Positions 32,391 to 43,859 of a DNA stretch of 64,000 nucleotides are shown in pieces. The notes beneath the pieces were generated by a model. That model searched no databases, was not told the origin of the DNA, and saw only the letters and a list, made by a program, of their open reading frames with translations. Position numbers and translations under genes: made by a program. This DNA is from Agriotes lineatus (lineage: Eukaryota; Arthropoda; Insecta; Coleoptera; Elateridae), in the NCBI GenBank assembly GCA_940337035.1, contig OW679195.1:171898015-171962014 (forward strand), written 5' to 3'. How positions within the stretch are numbered: the first letter of the stretch is position 1; every line of letters starts with the position of its first letter.

Positions 32391-33777
32391 CTAGGCATGT
32401 TGGGCAATACTCGATTTTTCGAATCTGTTGAATCTAAAATGATCTAAATGCTCTTTAAGCCGAGTACCAAAATTACGACGTGTTTTCCCAATATATTTAG
32501 AATCACAATGGGAACATCTAATTTCGTAAATTCCAGATCTCTCTAAAGTCCTCAGTTTGTCTTTTGGATTTCCCAACAAATTTCTAATATTGTTGTTTGA
32601 ACCATACACAACTTTATGGCCCGATTCTTTAAAAATGTTTGTTAGGCCTTTTTTAGGCGGGTGAAATGGCATTTTCATGTACTTGAGTCCTTCACTTCTA
32701 AAACTGACGAGAGTTGCGGAATTTCGAAAGTGCAATTTTTTTTTGTTTTCTAATCAAATTATCGATGATTTTAGAAGAGAAACCATTGTACACAGCGATG
32801 CTTTTTATGGTCAGTTCACTAGTATATCGATCTTTGTTTAAAGGAAAGGTTTAACAGTCTATGCACTAAGAAATTTAGAGCAGCCATTTTGTGTTGAAAA
32901 CAATGATTTGAATCCTCTAAAATGAATCTGTTTACATTGGTTTCTTTTCTATAAACATCGAATTCCAACTTATTTTTATTCATTATTACTAAGGTATCTA
33001 GAAATGGCAGTTGCCCTTCGTTTTCCATTTCATATGTGAATTTTATGCTAGGAGATTTGAAATTTAACTGATTCAAAAAATTATGAATACTACATTTAGA
33101 TAAATCAAAAACAGCAAAACAAATCCTTGGGAAATACTCTGTGTTATTCTTAAATTCAGTTTCGAATTTTGACGACAGGGAAAAGGCTGTTTCCCATTGC
33201 TGTTCATAGAATTTTCCATCTATTTGAAAGCAATTCTGGGACATGCAATGTGTAGTTAATCTAACTCGGCAATTTTGTTTGAATCCAAATTATTATCCGT
33301 AAGTAATTGCGGCAGATATGCCATAGTTTGTGGGACTGATAGGCACCCTTGGAAACAAAGAACACACGTCAAATGAAACTAGAATCTCGCTTTCACCAAG
33401 TTCCAAATCTTTAATTTTATTTATAAACAAGAGCTAATTCGTCCTTATTAAAGGATTCTGAAGACTCGTTTTTAACAATTAAATCCTTATCAACTACTTG
33501 GGCAATTTTCAAAAATGTGACATTTTTATCCAAATCAACGCCTAATTTTACAAGTTTTTCTAATAATCTTCTGGTGCAATCTATGATCATTAATTTCGAA
33601 TACACGTCTTTTAAAATTGTTCCATTCTTGAAATTGGTATTCAGGTAAATTGCATGTGAGGGCCAAATGCAATTTGTACAACTCCAATTCAAGTCTGCTT
33701 CTTTTGCTATACAGATATTTAATTTCCATGTCCAACCATTTTCTTTTAGCAAATGTTATAACTGAATTACTAGCCCA
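32391..33777 (-). pseudogene. Penelope-like RT and GIY-YIG endonuclease, broken
   Basis: Pieces in order: WLDMEIKYLYSKRSRLELEL (33730), ILVSFDVCSLFPRVPI (33370, RT block with the first catalytic Asp), FQIDGKFYEQQ (33220), then a jump to FETEFKNNTEYFPRICFAVF (33160) in which the YxDD box and its surroundings are missing. Next come LPFLDTLVIMNKNKLEFDVY (33000) and the endonuclease GIYEIRCSHCDSKYIGKTRR (32540), with the GIY and YIG signature and Arg spacing intact. Frames shift near 33250 and 32780. Confidence 0.85.
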
Positions 33778-34163
33778 AGAGCCAGTGGCAATTCGAGCAA
33801 CGGACGTTCTGTAAGGCTAAAAATTTTTTTGGTGATGAGTCATAGCATGCCAAGTACATATACAACGACCTGGCAGACATCAGCCCTGCACGTCATCATC
33901 CCTTATGTTTTTGAAATTGTCAATAATATTTTAAAAAAAACTTGTCACTGTAAGCTTCAAATTTTAATATGTTTTAGTTCATGCATTGTGAAGTAGGAAA
34001 AAAAATTGACAGGCGATTTCGATGAGCACTAGTACCTGACAGGTGAGTCGAAAGATGTGCAGTATATAGGGTTAAAATAAACTTTGTTCTGTACATTTGA
34101 AATTTTTACACATGTTTAAGTGAGCGATTTAGAAAACGTGTGTACAATGCCAGGCGGTTCTGG

Positions 34164-35108
34164 TTAACATATGTCTTTGACAGGCGACGGAGAAGATGCT
34201 ATGTGACCCCTAGTGAGAGTCGAAATTTTGCTTACTTTTTCATAAAATTCGTTATCTTCGCCAAATACCTTCAGGGCTTGAATCAAACCTTCTGTTTCTG
34301 ATGAATGCACTGTTTGAAACCGCCCTTTTACTCGTTTATATTTATTTTGGCAAAATACACACAACTTGTCAACGCTAGTTTCACTGACGGAGGGTTCACT
34401 AAATATTGATGCTTCGCTTTGCTCAGTAACTACTGAAGGTGTGATCTCCTCAGTTTCGATATTTGACATTTCTGTAAGAAAAAATATGATACTAAATTAT
34501 TCATATTGCAAGAAATGAAATAAATTTAAAAGTATATTCAATAGTTGGCATAATAATAATAAAAAAAATTATCATGCGATAATTAATTATCTTGTAACAC
34601 AAAATAATTTATTTATGAAAATAATAATTATTATTAATTATTCGCTTCAATCATAGATTTTCACATTAATTTCAAAATTATTGTTATATTACTTATTACT
34701 GTTTTGAAATTAATAATTGCTAATATATATTTAGTAGTGATTGAATTTCTGTCAAGTAACCGAATGAAAAATATGCTTAATTCAAAGATCAAACCTAATA
34801 AAGAATGTATAAGTCAATAGAAAAATACCTGATGATGATGCTGGTACATTCGATGAAATTGATGGTTCACTCGGGCGATTTTTTTTCATCACAGCCAGAA
34901 AGTTTTTATAACACTTCACATGATAACCTGTACTAGCATCAACCACCTCTGGCAAATAAATGTTATTGAATTTGAAATTATGTTCTTTTCTTATTTTTAA
35001 TGTGGATTTGCTTTTATCCAAAGTAGTCACTGTAAATTGTATTGTTTTGTCATTAGTTTTTTGGTTACAAATCACACAAACAACGTCTTCGGATTCCATC
35101 CTGCACAC
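34164..35108 (-). CDS. Two-exon gene in the TIR element, zinc-binding-type motifs
   Basis: Exon 1 runs from the ATG at 35099 (or 35108) to 34829. The donor is GGTATTT, and the acceptor TTTTTTCTTACAG precedes exon 2 at 34471. Exon 1 ends with one base of a codon that exon 2 completes in frame; exon 2 ends at a stop at 34164. The product is about 190 residues. Exon 1 has VVCVICNQK and YHVKCYKNF, a C-x2-C...H-x3-C set. Exon 2 has DKLCVFCQNKYKRVKGRF. The pattern resembles N-termini of long transposon-encoded proteins of unknown class in arthropods. A DNA- or protein-binding role is inferred. The stop lies inside the left terminal repeat. Confidence 0.6.
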
Positions 35109-35113
35109 TATTT

Positions 35114-35780
35114 ATACTTCCTTTTACAATAAAGGAAGTATTGGATTCACCCCAAAAATTCGAAATTGAGTTTTCAACAGATCTTCACGTTTTAGAGTCC
35201 CCTGAACCCAAAAAACGCGTTTTTGTTCATTGGTCTGTCTGTCTGTGTGTCTGTCTGTCTGTCTACCTGTGAACTGAATATCTCAAAAACGAAAAGAGGT
35301 ATGGCGTTGAAACTTCATATATAAGTTTTGTGTACTATGTAGATCCGATTTCAAGCTTTTGAAGAAAATCGCATAACCGGAAGTAGGCGTTTACTCCTGT
35401 GATTTTTCAGTTATTTTCGATTTTTTCAAAAACGGCTTTAACGATTTTTTTCAAACTTCACATTTTTATTACATTTTTAATGTGTATTGAAGTGAGATAG
35501 GTGATTTTCCAGTTCAATACTTCTAAAATGGGTTTCTTTTGTTTTTTTTATTAACTCCTATTTTAAATAGAACAGCCGGGACATTATTACATTTTTTAAT
35601 TCAGCTTAAAATTCTAGAGAAAATTTGTCTCTTCACCTAACGCTCTATTTTGTGCCGTTTTTGTAGAATTTGTAATTTTGAAAATTTTTGACAAATGCTT
35701 AAAAATTGAAAATCAAATTTTTGGCTAATTATAAGATCACTGTAAAAGGTAGTTGTGTGCGTGTATCACACCAGATTTTT
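35114..35780 (+). repeat. Dispersed 'ACTTCC' repeat, full copy
   Basis: Closely matches 17644-18328 from TACTTCCTTTTACAATAAAG to GTGTGCGTGTATCACACCAG. It has a slightly shorter poly-T centre and a TCTGTCTGTGTGTCTGTCTG tract. It sits just upstream of the gene in the TIR element and may have displaced its promoter. Confidence 0.87.
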
Positions 35781-36498
35781 TTAAATATTAATATCTATTT
35801 GATATGCACAAACTAAACTTCACAATTAATATTAATATATAGTTTAAATTACAAAAATTAAAATAATATATAACATAGAACGCAGTAATTCGTAGTAATA
35901 AAGCAAAACACGACTGTACAGTTTACAAGAATGAATTGCAACTGACTAAATTTTTCTTTTAAAATCTGTTTATTTATGGAAGCAGGTATAAGACCCTTCA
36001 AACTTTCCGTTAGACAAACTGTCTCACTCGCGCCATGAAGTTGACATTACGTCTCTCACTCGCGCTCACATAGCATCTTCTCCGTCGCCTGTCAAAGACA
36101 TATGCTAACCAGAACCGCCTGGCATTGTACACACGTTTTCTAAATCGCTCACTTAAACATGTGTAAAAATTGCACATCTTTCGACTCACCTGTCAGGTAC
36201 TAGTGCTCATCGAAATCGCCTGTCAATTTTTTTTCCTACTTCACAATGCATGAACTAAAACATATTAAAATTTGAAGCTTACAGCGACAAGTTTTTTTTT
36301 AATTTTATTGACAATTTCAAAAATATAAGGGATGATGACGTGCAGGGCTGATGTCTGCCAGGTCGTTGTATATGTACTTGGCATGCTATGACTCATCACC
36401 AAAAAAAGTTTTAGCCTTACAGAACGTCCGTTGCTCGAATTGCCACTGGCTCTCCGGTTATACTCTTTCTACGATTGGCCTAATTTTAATGTTAATAC

Positions 36499-36667
36499 TG
36501 TTACAGCCAAAGCTAGTAGGCACAATTAATTACTATAAAATATCATATATGTGTGTGTCAATGTAGTAAAAAATACGGATATAAAAATAAATAACATTCG
36601 ACTCCAAGTCATGAGTTTTTTCAACTAAAAAGAAGAAAATACAGTCCACAAAAAGCTTACGTAAACA
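36499..36667 (+). repeat. 5' LTR of BEL/Pao 1
   Basis: Starts TGTTACAGCCAAAGCTAGTA and ends AAGCTTACGTAAACA. It contains an ATAAAAATAAATAACATT stretch that could serve as a poly(A) signal. The copy at 42277-42445 has the same length and nearly the same sequence. Confidence 0.93.
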
Positions 36668-36928
36668 TGGTCCTAACGAGCCGATGAAAATAAGTACAAC
36701 TTTGCGAGAGAAGTAAGAAAATTTTGGAAAGCGGCAATACTTGGCGATTCCGGTGATTCTCGAGGTACATCCACTACATAGAATACAAGAGTTACTATTG
36801 GCGATAAATAGTGGTCTAGCTTGCCGAATTAAACCGGAGTGAGTCGGTTCCATTTTTTCTGTAACTTATTTAATATTATTCCGTTTTTGTTCGTCAGTTC
36901 AGTATCGCTTTGACAAGATCAATAAGCA

Positions 36929-38275
36929 ATGTCAAATAGTTATTCAATTGCTAGATTAAAAATTCAGCGAGCGCAAATTAAAGGGGTACTAACTCGTGTA
37001 AAAAATTTTGTTGACAAGTTAGACAGCGATCATGTTGATCAAAAAACTTTAAATGAATTTCAAGAACGAGTAGAAAAAATTAAACCGCTTTATGACAGGT
37101 TCAATGACTTACAAGCCGAAATCGAGTTATTATTGACAATGAAAGGGCATTCAGACGATATTAATGATGAAGACGAAGAGATTGTAGTCGAAGAGGCAGA
37201 ACGTTCTAGTTTTGAAACTTCGTATTACAAGCTTCTCTCAGAATTAAAAGAGTTTTGTAAATCAGAAAACAATAACAGCGATGCTTCTTTTGTAGGGAGT
37301 AGCAATAATAATCCAACTATCAATAAAAACCATTCTATCAATAACAATGATCCTCACCAGCTAGTCAAATTACCACCCATATCGTTGCCAAAGTTTAGCG
37401 GGCAGTACAATGATTGGATAGAGTTTCGAGATGGTTTCGACGCGTTGATAAATGAAAGCCCTTACCTGTCTCAAATACAGAAATTCTACTATTTACGATC
37501 GTTTTTAGAAAAGGATGCCTTGCAAATCATTGAGTCTATACAGGAGTCTTCCGAAAACTATGATAATGCATGGGAAATGCTTAAGGAGCGATTTGAGAAA
37601 AAATCTTTGATTATTTATAGTCACGTTCGAGCTATTTAATGAATATCCTTGTTTAACCAAAGAATCTTATTCCGATTTACGAAATTTGTCCGATACTTTT
37701 ACAAAACATTTGCGTTCACTAAAAACATTAAAACAACCCGTTTCTGCTTGGGACACCCTATTAATATATTTAATAACAACAAAATTAGATCCTACGACTC
37801 GACGCGAGTGGGAATTGTGGGACAAAAAACAAGAAATTCCTACTATGGACGAAATGAATACATTTCTTAAAATACGATGCGATTTACTCGAAAAAATGGA
37901 CGTTGATCAAATTAATAAAAGAGATACGCGATTTAAACATAGAATTCAAGCTCATGCCTATTCTACGAATTTGAAAGAGAACAATAGGACGGTTACTTGC
38001 TACTTTTGTAAGGGCTCGCACACAATTACAAATGCGAAAAACTTTTGAAGCTGTCGACAAATGACAGAATTAATCAAATAAATAAATTGCGATTATGTTA
38101 CAACTGTCTAAGACCATCACATAATCTTCGTGATTGTACTTCGTCAGGATGTAAAACATGTGGTAGACAACATAATTCGTTGCTACATTTAGAAAATAAC
38201 TATAATTTCCTAACTATATATTCCAAAAAAATGTACAATTGGCGGATCCAAACTTTAGCAAATCAAGCACAATAG
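36929..38275 (+). pseudogene. BEL/Pao 1 Gag, frameshifted
   Basis: The ATG at 36929 opens 236 codons: an N-terminal coiled region (ARLKIQRAQIKGVLTRVKNF), an acidic linker, and the capsid start LPKFSGQYNDWIEFRDGFDA. The frame shifts near 37630 into the frame read at 37686-38048 (LRSLKTLKQPVSAWDTLLIY, KLDPTTRREWELW), which ends in the first knuckle (CYFCKGSHTI). It shifts back at about 38045, where CYNCLRPSHNLRDC forms the second. The first knuckle lacks its final Cys (NAKNF). Gag would form the particle that carries the RNA. Confidence 0.87.
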
Positions 38276-41200
38276 ATTTATTGATAGGTTCTACTCATTT
38301 TTGGGAGCTCCTATGTATAGGTCAAATAAAGCTTCAAGGTACCAATATAACAATGCAAAAAACACGTCTGGGTTGGGTGTTAGCAGGAAATGTTGGTTTT
38401 TCAGTAAAAAACAATCAATCGTTCAGCTGTCATGTAGTTGATCGAACTCCACTCTATACACAATTCGATAGATTTTGGAAAGTCGAAGAAGTACAAGCGA
38501 AATGTATTTTATCCAAATCTGAAAAAATATGGAAAGAACATTTTGTAGATAATCATAGGCGTAGTGACAACGGTCAATTTATAGTTAAAATCCCTTTAAA
38601 GCAAGAATATACAAAATTAGGAGATTCTAGACAACAAGCATTAAAGCGATTTTATTCACAAGAAAGAAAACTGTTAAAAAATCCAGAACTATATCGAGAA
38701 TATGTTTCTTTTATGCGAGAATATGAGACATTAGGGCATATGTCTAATATCGTAGAAACAAACAACACTGGAAAAATTTGCTATTATCTTCCTAATCACG
38801 CGGTTGTTCGCGAATCGAGCTGTACAACAAAGGTACGAGTTGTTTTTGATGCGAGCATGAAAACTAATACAGGATTAAGCTTTAATGAAGTTCAATATGT
38901 TGGACCAGCAATTCAAAACGATTTATTTTCAATCATTTTACGTTTTCGTAAATATAAATATGTAATGACGGCTGATATTTCAAAAATGTATCGAAATGTT
39001 TTAATAGACAAGTCAGAAAGGTCATTGCAATGTATACTTTGGCGCGAAAAGCAATCAGAAGAATTACAATGTTTTGAATTAAATACGGTTACTTATGGTA
39101 CGGCCTCAGCCCCATTTCGAGCGATACGGTGTCTGTACCAGCTTGGAATAGAAAACGAAATAAAATATCCCCTAGCAAGTAAAGCCATAAAAAACGATTT
39201 TTTGTAGACGATTTCTTGAGCGGCTCTAATTCTGAAAAGGAATTACTTACATTACAAAAGGAAGTTACGAATATCTTAGCAAGTGGCGGATTTCAGCTGC
39301 GTAAATGGTTATCAAATAAAAACTATTTTTTGTATTCGCTCCCCAAACTGGTTACTTTGGAAACTGTCTAGGATCCTCAAAATGGTCATTTAGAGGCCTT
39401 GTACTAAAGTCGTCATGGCAACAGTTTAGCGGACTCAAACATTAGTTGCCATGACGACTTTAAGTACAAGGCCTCTAAATGGCCATTTTGAGGAACCTAG
39501 ATAGTTTCCAAAGTAACCAGTTTGGGGAGCGAAAAATACATTTTCGCGAGGCCTCCTAATATAATGCCGCGTTAATGGTAATTGAAACTTCATATTATAA
39601 TGTTTGGAGAGCTAATACAAAAAAACGTTGTATGCAACACGTCCTCAAATGGCTTTAGAGGACTCATCTTCATATTATGGACTCGTCCCCTAAAGCCTTG
39701 CTTTGAGGACTAGTTACATAAAGTACTATTAAGCGAAAAATTTCAGGTTCATGATAACCTCGATTGTAATATTTTAACATTAGGGGAAAATAAGACAAAT
39801 AAAACCTTAGGAATCGTTTGGAATCCAGCTGCAGATTTTATTCAGTATTCAGTTAAGCTTAATGCTAATCCTAAAGTAATAACTAAACGAACTATATTAT
39901 CATCTATTTCTCAAATTTTCGATCCTCTAGGTTTACTTAGTCCAATTGTGATTATTGCAAAATTACTGATTCAAAAACTTTGGCAAGCTAAGTTAAGTTG
40001 GGACGCGAGTATTCCCCAAAATTTATTTACGGTCTGGATTAATTTTCGAGATCAATTACCAGGGTTAAATAATTTAAAAATACCCAGACAAGTTGTAATT
40101 TCTGAGTGTACTTATGTCGAACTGCATGCATTTTGTAATGCAAGTGAAAAAGGATTTGCGGGTTGCATATATTTGCGGTGTAAAGATAAATTCGGAAAGT
40201 TCTCTACTAATTTATTATGTGCAAAATCGAGAATTGCGCCGATAAAACAATTAACCATACCTAGACTTGAACTATGTAGTGCTGTTTTAGTATCGCAACT
40301 TACAAAAAAGGTGGTGGATTCCATGGACTTGAATTTTGATCGATTTTATTTTTGGTCTGACTCTGAAATTACTTTGTATTGGTTAAAGGCTGCTCCTAAT
40401 AAGTGGAAAACCTTTGTGGCCAATCGAGTAAGCGAAATTCAGAATTTGACAGATACAAAGCAGTGGTATCACGTCGCATCAAAAGATAACCCTGCTGATT
40501 TAGCATCTCGAGGTGTATCTGTCTCTGAAATTCAAAATTCGCAACTATGGTGGACAGGGCCGGAGTGGCTCAGCAATCCAAATTTAAATTTCCAATTAAG
40601 TTCATCAAATCGATTAAACATAAATAATTTTGCACAAAGCGAGATATTGGAAAAACGAATTATTGTTAATATAGCTTCAGTTAACAATTTTGACATTTTT
40701 AAAAGGTATTCTTCATTTATTAAACTTCAAAGAGTAGTAGCGTATATGTTACGATTTATTTCTAAATGTAAAACTAATTCGAAGGTTCGTCACAAGGGTA
40801 TTTTAAAATTAGACGAATTAGAATGTGCTTTAGAAATGTTGGTTAGACTTTGTCAAGAAGAATCATTTTACAAAGAGCTTGAAAGTTTAAAAAGAAAGTT
40901 ACCGATAAATAGAAAAAGCTCATTATTAAGTTTAAATCCGTTCTTAGATGATAAAGAACTGATACGTGTAGGAGGTCGACTGCAAAATGCCAACAGTGAA
41001 TATGATAAAAAAATTCCAATAATTCTACCTCCCAAACACATTTTGACTAAATTAATAATAAGAAACTTCCATAAACAGCTAATGCATTGGGGGGCCTACT
41101 ATGTTATTAGCTTCAATCCGTCAACGTTTTTGGCCTATTTCAGGCAGAAATCTATCAAGAGATATAGTTCGAAAATGCACGGACTGTTTTCGTGCAAATC

Positions 41201-42180
41201 CTCCTAATGCAGATCCCTATTTAATGGGTAATTTACCCGACTGCAGAGTAAATCAATACGTACCTTTCTACAATACCGGTTGTGATTTTGCTGGGCCTTT
41301 TCTTTTACGAGATCGAAATACTAGATGTGCAAGAGGGGCTAAAATAATCAAGGGTTATGTTTGTTTATTTATTTGTCTAGCCACCAAAGCACTCCACCTT
41401 GAAGCTGTATCCGATTTAACCTCAGATAGTTTCATTGCTACTCTTAAGCGATTTATTGTCGTAGAGGAAAGCCGCTTAATATTTATTGCGATAATGGTAC
41501 CAACTTCGTTGGTGCCAATGCAAAATTACAAAAATGCAAAACCTTTAGCCAAAGAGGGCATCAGTTTTCATTTTATACCCAGTAGAGCACCGAATCACGG
41601 GGGCGTCTGGGAAGCTGGAATTAAAAGCTTAAAGTTTCATCTCAAGCGAGTTATTGGCGAATCTCATTTAAATTTTGAGGATTTTACAACGGTGTTAGTT
41701 CAAATCGAGGCGATATTGAATTCACGACCCTTGTGTCCGTTAAGTTCTAATCCCGATCAATTAAATCCTCTCACTCCGGCACATTTTCTCGTGGGTAAAC
41801 CACTAACCGCCCTCCCAGAAAGAAGTCTTATTGCAATACCAGAAAATAGACTCAAACGTTACGAAAAGTTACAAAAAATGATTCAGCACTTTTGGAATCG
41901 ATGGAGCAGCGAGTACCTTAGCGAACTTCAAATACGCACCAAATGGAAGGTGAACTACCCGAATATAATCAAAGTTGGTTCAATCGTCCTTGTTAAGGAA
42001 GAAGACTCCCCTCCTCTAAAGTGGAACCTTGGGCGTGTTACTGCACTACATCCAGGCGATGACAAGATAATAAGAGTTGTGTCAGTGCTGATAAACAATT
42101 ACATAGTGAAACGGCCTGTTTCTAAATTATGTATATTACCAATTCCCGACGACGACATTCAAGTTGAAGTTAATTCTTAA
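38239..42180 (+). pseudogene. BEL/Pao 1 Pol without protease, broken
   Basis: The aspartic protease expected between the Gag knuckles and the RT is absent: sequence goes from HNSLLH straight to LADPNFSKSSTIDLLIG, the end of the protease region. RT follows (TTKVRVVFDASMKTNTG, VMTADISKMYRNVLI, ELNTVTYGTASAP). A one-base shift at about 39205 precedes the palm box FVDDFLSG. After the insert, thumb and RNase H follow (FDPLGLLSPIVI; ELHAFCNASEKGF, where the catalytic Asp is Asn; FWSDSEITLYWL; NPADLASRG). Integrase has HGG-region damage near 41095, CDFAGPF with the first Asp, a frameshifted second-Asp block near 41490, and HGGVWEAGIKS with the Glu. Confidence 0.88.
39323..39747. repeat. Foldback insertion in BEL/Pao 1 pol
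   Basis: The RT reading breaks after RKWLSNKN near 39322 and resumes near 39750 (HDNLDCNILTLG). Between them lie a 210-bp foldback (39331-39540, TATTCGCTCCCCAAACTGG and its complement around a 22-bp loop) and a second, smaller inverted pair (CCTCAAATGGCTTTAGAGG near 39643, complement near 39695). No target duplication could be fixed. It is non-coding, family B. Confidence 0.8.
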
Positions 42181-42276
42181 AATACTATTTATTTCTATTC
42201 ATTAGTTGTAGACTATATTGTTATAATAGTTGATTGTTGAAAGTTTACAGATGTAACCCTTTCAAGGGGGCCGGAA

Positions 42277-42445
42277 TGTTACAGCCAAAGCTAGTAGGCA
42301 CAATTAATTATTATAAAATATCATATATGTGTGTGTCAATGTAGTAAAAAAGACGGATATAAAAATAAATAACATTCGACTCCAAGTTATGAGTTTTTTC
42401 AACTAAAAAGAAGAAAATACAGTCCACAAAAAGCTTACGTAAACA
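42277..42445 (+). repeat. 3' LTR of BEL/Pao 1
   Basis: Partner of 36499-36667, preceded by the purine-rich CAAGGGGGCCGGAA tract and followed by the AATAC target duplicate. It differs from the 5' LTR at only a few positions, for instance GACGG against TACGG in its middle. Confidence 0.93.
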
Positions 42446-42589
42446 AATACAATTTGGAAAAACACCTTGGATTTTACAGTCTTTTAGAAATTTAATATCT
42501 GCCTGCAAATTCCTAACTTTAGAACTTAGCTTATGATACCTGTTCATCTCCTGTGGCCGGGTAGCCATGTTGAATAAAACACTGCTGGG

Positions 42590-43165
42590 GCCTGTGGTTT
42601 GAAAATATCACAAATACGTTAAAACCCCTCACCACACAAATATATAACAACTGCTAAATACGTATTTCAACAGCCAAGCTGTCATCATCGGTAGCTACAC
42701 AATTTACACAGCAAAATGGCAACGATATGCTCGTGACCAAATCACAAATGGAAGTGGGCGATTCCCGCGCATTTTACACCTATTTATACTGTCTGACTCG
42801 GAGAGCGTGGCCGAGGGCCAATTAACATGGCCGACGGTCAATGTAACTTCAACAACAAATAATAAACGAGATAATAAACCTTTGAACAAAGATGGTGGAC
42901 CAATACTGTCCTCAATCTTGTATGATTTGTTGAAGTTACATTGACCGTCGGCCATGTTCATTGGCTCTCGGCCACGCCCTCTGGGTCAGACAGTATAAAT
43001 AGATGTAAAATGCGCGGACATCGCCCACTTCCATTTGTGATTTGGTCACGAGTATATCGTTGCCTTTTGCCCAGCGAAATACCTATTTAGCAGTTGTTAA
43101 ATATTTGTGTGGTGAGGGGTTTTAACGAATTTGTGATATTTTTAAACCACAGGCTCCAGCAGTGT
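42590..43165. repeat. Inverted duplication of Penelope-like 5' sequence
   Basis: The left arm (AAAACACTGCTGGGGCCTGT, CCCCTCACCACACAAATAT, CAAATGGAAGTGGGCGATT, ACATGGCCGACGGTCAATGT) is repeated inverted on the right up to 43165. The two meet around a unique 73-bp middle (about 42840-42913). The left arm is continuous with the 5' end of Penelope-like element B. The right arm has lost a piece (CATCATCGGTAGC). It is either the element's own inverted terminal structure or two copies head to head. Confidence 0.8.
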
Positions 43166-43745
43166 TTTATAGTGAATAAATTCGTTAAAAATTTAAGGAA
43201 TAACTTTTGGAAAAAACGCTGGAACCTTTCGATTTTTATTTTTGTTTGCGCATTTTTTCAAATAAAGTGTTTACATACAGGGTGATCCGTGTAAGAGGTA
43301 TGATGTCATTGATGTTTTTCTTAAATGGCAACCCCCGTTTTTTTAATTCCGAAATTTGAAAGAACGCATCATTTTAGTTACGGTAAGCTGATTTTTGAGT
43401 AGAGTTTAGATGACCAAAAATTAAGAAAAAAAAAATAAAATAAAATTGCAAAATATTAAATTTAATTTTAGGAAGTATGATTTTACGTTTTTATCAATGG
43501 CAGCAATCAATAAAAAACATGTCGGTCGTCTTAGTTACTGTCAGGCAGACAACGGTGCACAATTTAAGTATTTAATTTAGTTGTTTTTGAAGTTATCATT
43601 ATAGTTAATTACATTTAGTATTTTGCAACTTTTTTTTTCTTAATTTTTGGTCATAAAAATGTGCAAATAACAATAAAAGTCGACGGGTTCCAGTGTTTTT
43701 TCCAAAAGTTATTCCTCGAATTTTTAACGAATTTATCCACTACTT
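43160..43745. repeat. Second inverted pair next to Penelope-like debris
   Basis: GGAATAACTTTTGGAAAAAA (43197) and its complement near 43705 frame an inner pair, GACCAAAAATTAAGAAAAA (43410) and its complement near 43630. An end-like ACAGGGTGATCCGTG lies at 43277. This may be a foldback or a partial Tc1/mariner-type element with one end lost. No coding was recognised. Confidence 0.5.
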
Positions 43746-43859
43746 TACGAAAGCATTGTAGAAAGCCCCAATCCGTATTTAATAGAGCCTCGTATAGAGC
43801 AGAATAATGTGCTTTAATAAAGTTAAGAAAGAAACGACTTCTGGGATTGGACCTTGCCA

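Larger units (their letters stand above)
33778..36453 (-). mobile_element. Unclassified DNA transposon with long inverted ends
   Basis: The ends are AGAGCCAGTGGCAATTCGAG and its complement (CTCGAATTGCCACTGGCTCT). The inverted similarity runs about 440 bp on the left (33778-34222) and 405 bp on the right (36050-36453); the difference is a 40-bp indel near 34055. It interrupts Penelope-like element B. The interior has a two-exon minus-strand gene and one 'ACTTCC' repeat. No DDE transposase was recognised and no clear target duplication is visible, so it may be a non-autonomous derivative. Confidence 0.78.
36499..42445 (+). mobile_element. BEL/Pao LTR retrotransposon 1, both LTRs, AATAC duplication
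   Basis: The 169-bp LTRs at 36499-36667 and 42277-42445 differ at only a few positions. The target duplication AATAC lies at 36494-36498 and 42446-42450. A candidate primer-binding site (TGGTCCTAACGAG) follows the 5' LTR directly, and a purine-rich CAAGGGGGCCGGAA precedes the 3' LTR. Gag, RT, RNase H and integrase parts are present in BEL order. The protease is missing, an internal foldback sits at about 39323-39747, and frames are broken at several points. Near-identical LTRs suggest recent insertion although the coding parts are dead. It lies in Penelope-like element B. Confidence 0.93.
32391..42600 (-). mobile_element. Penelope-like element B, split by two large insertions
   Basis: On the minus strand the protein starts near 42568 (MATRPQEMNRYHKLSSKV, LQADIKFLKDCK). 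It is cut at 42450 by a BEL/Pao element and continues at 36493-36454 (IKIRPIVER). It is cut again by the TIR element at 33778-36453 and resumes at 33777 (ASNSVITFAKRKWL). RT and GIY-YIG parts follow down to 32391. Once the inserts are removed the order is that of a Penelope-like element. It is disabled by frameshifts and a deletion over the RT catalytic box. Confidence 0.82.

Noticed and set aside
42311..42568. Minus-strand frame running through the BEL/Pao 3' LTR
   Set aside because: It fuses the Penelope-like N-terminus with LTR sequence across the insertion point; only the part right of 42446 is Penelope-like coding.
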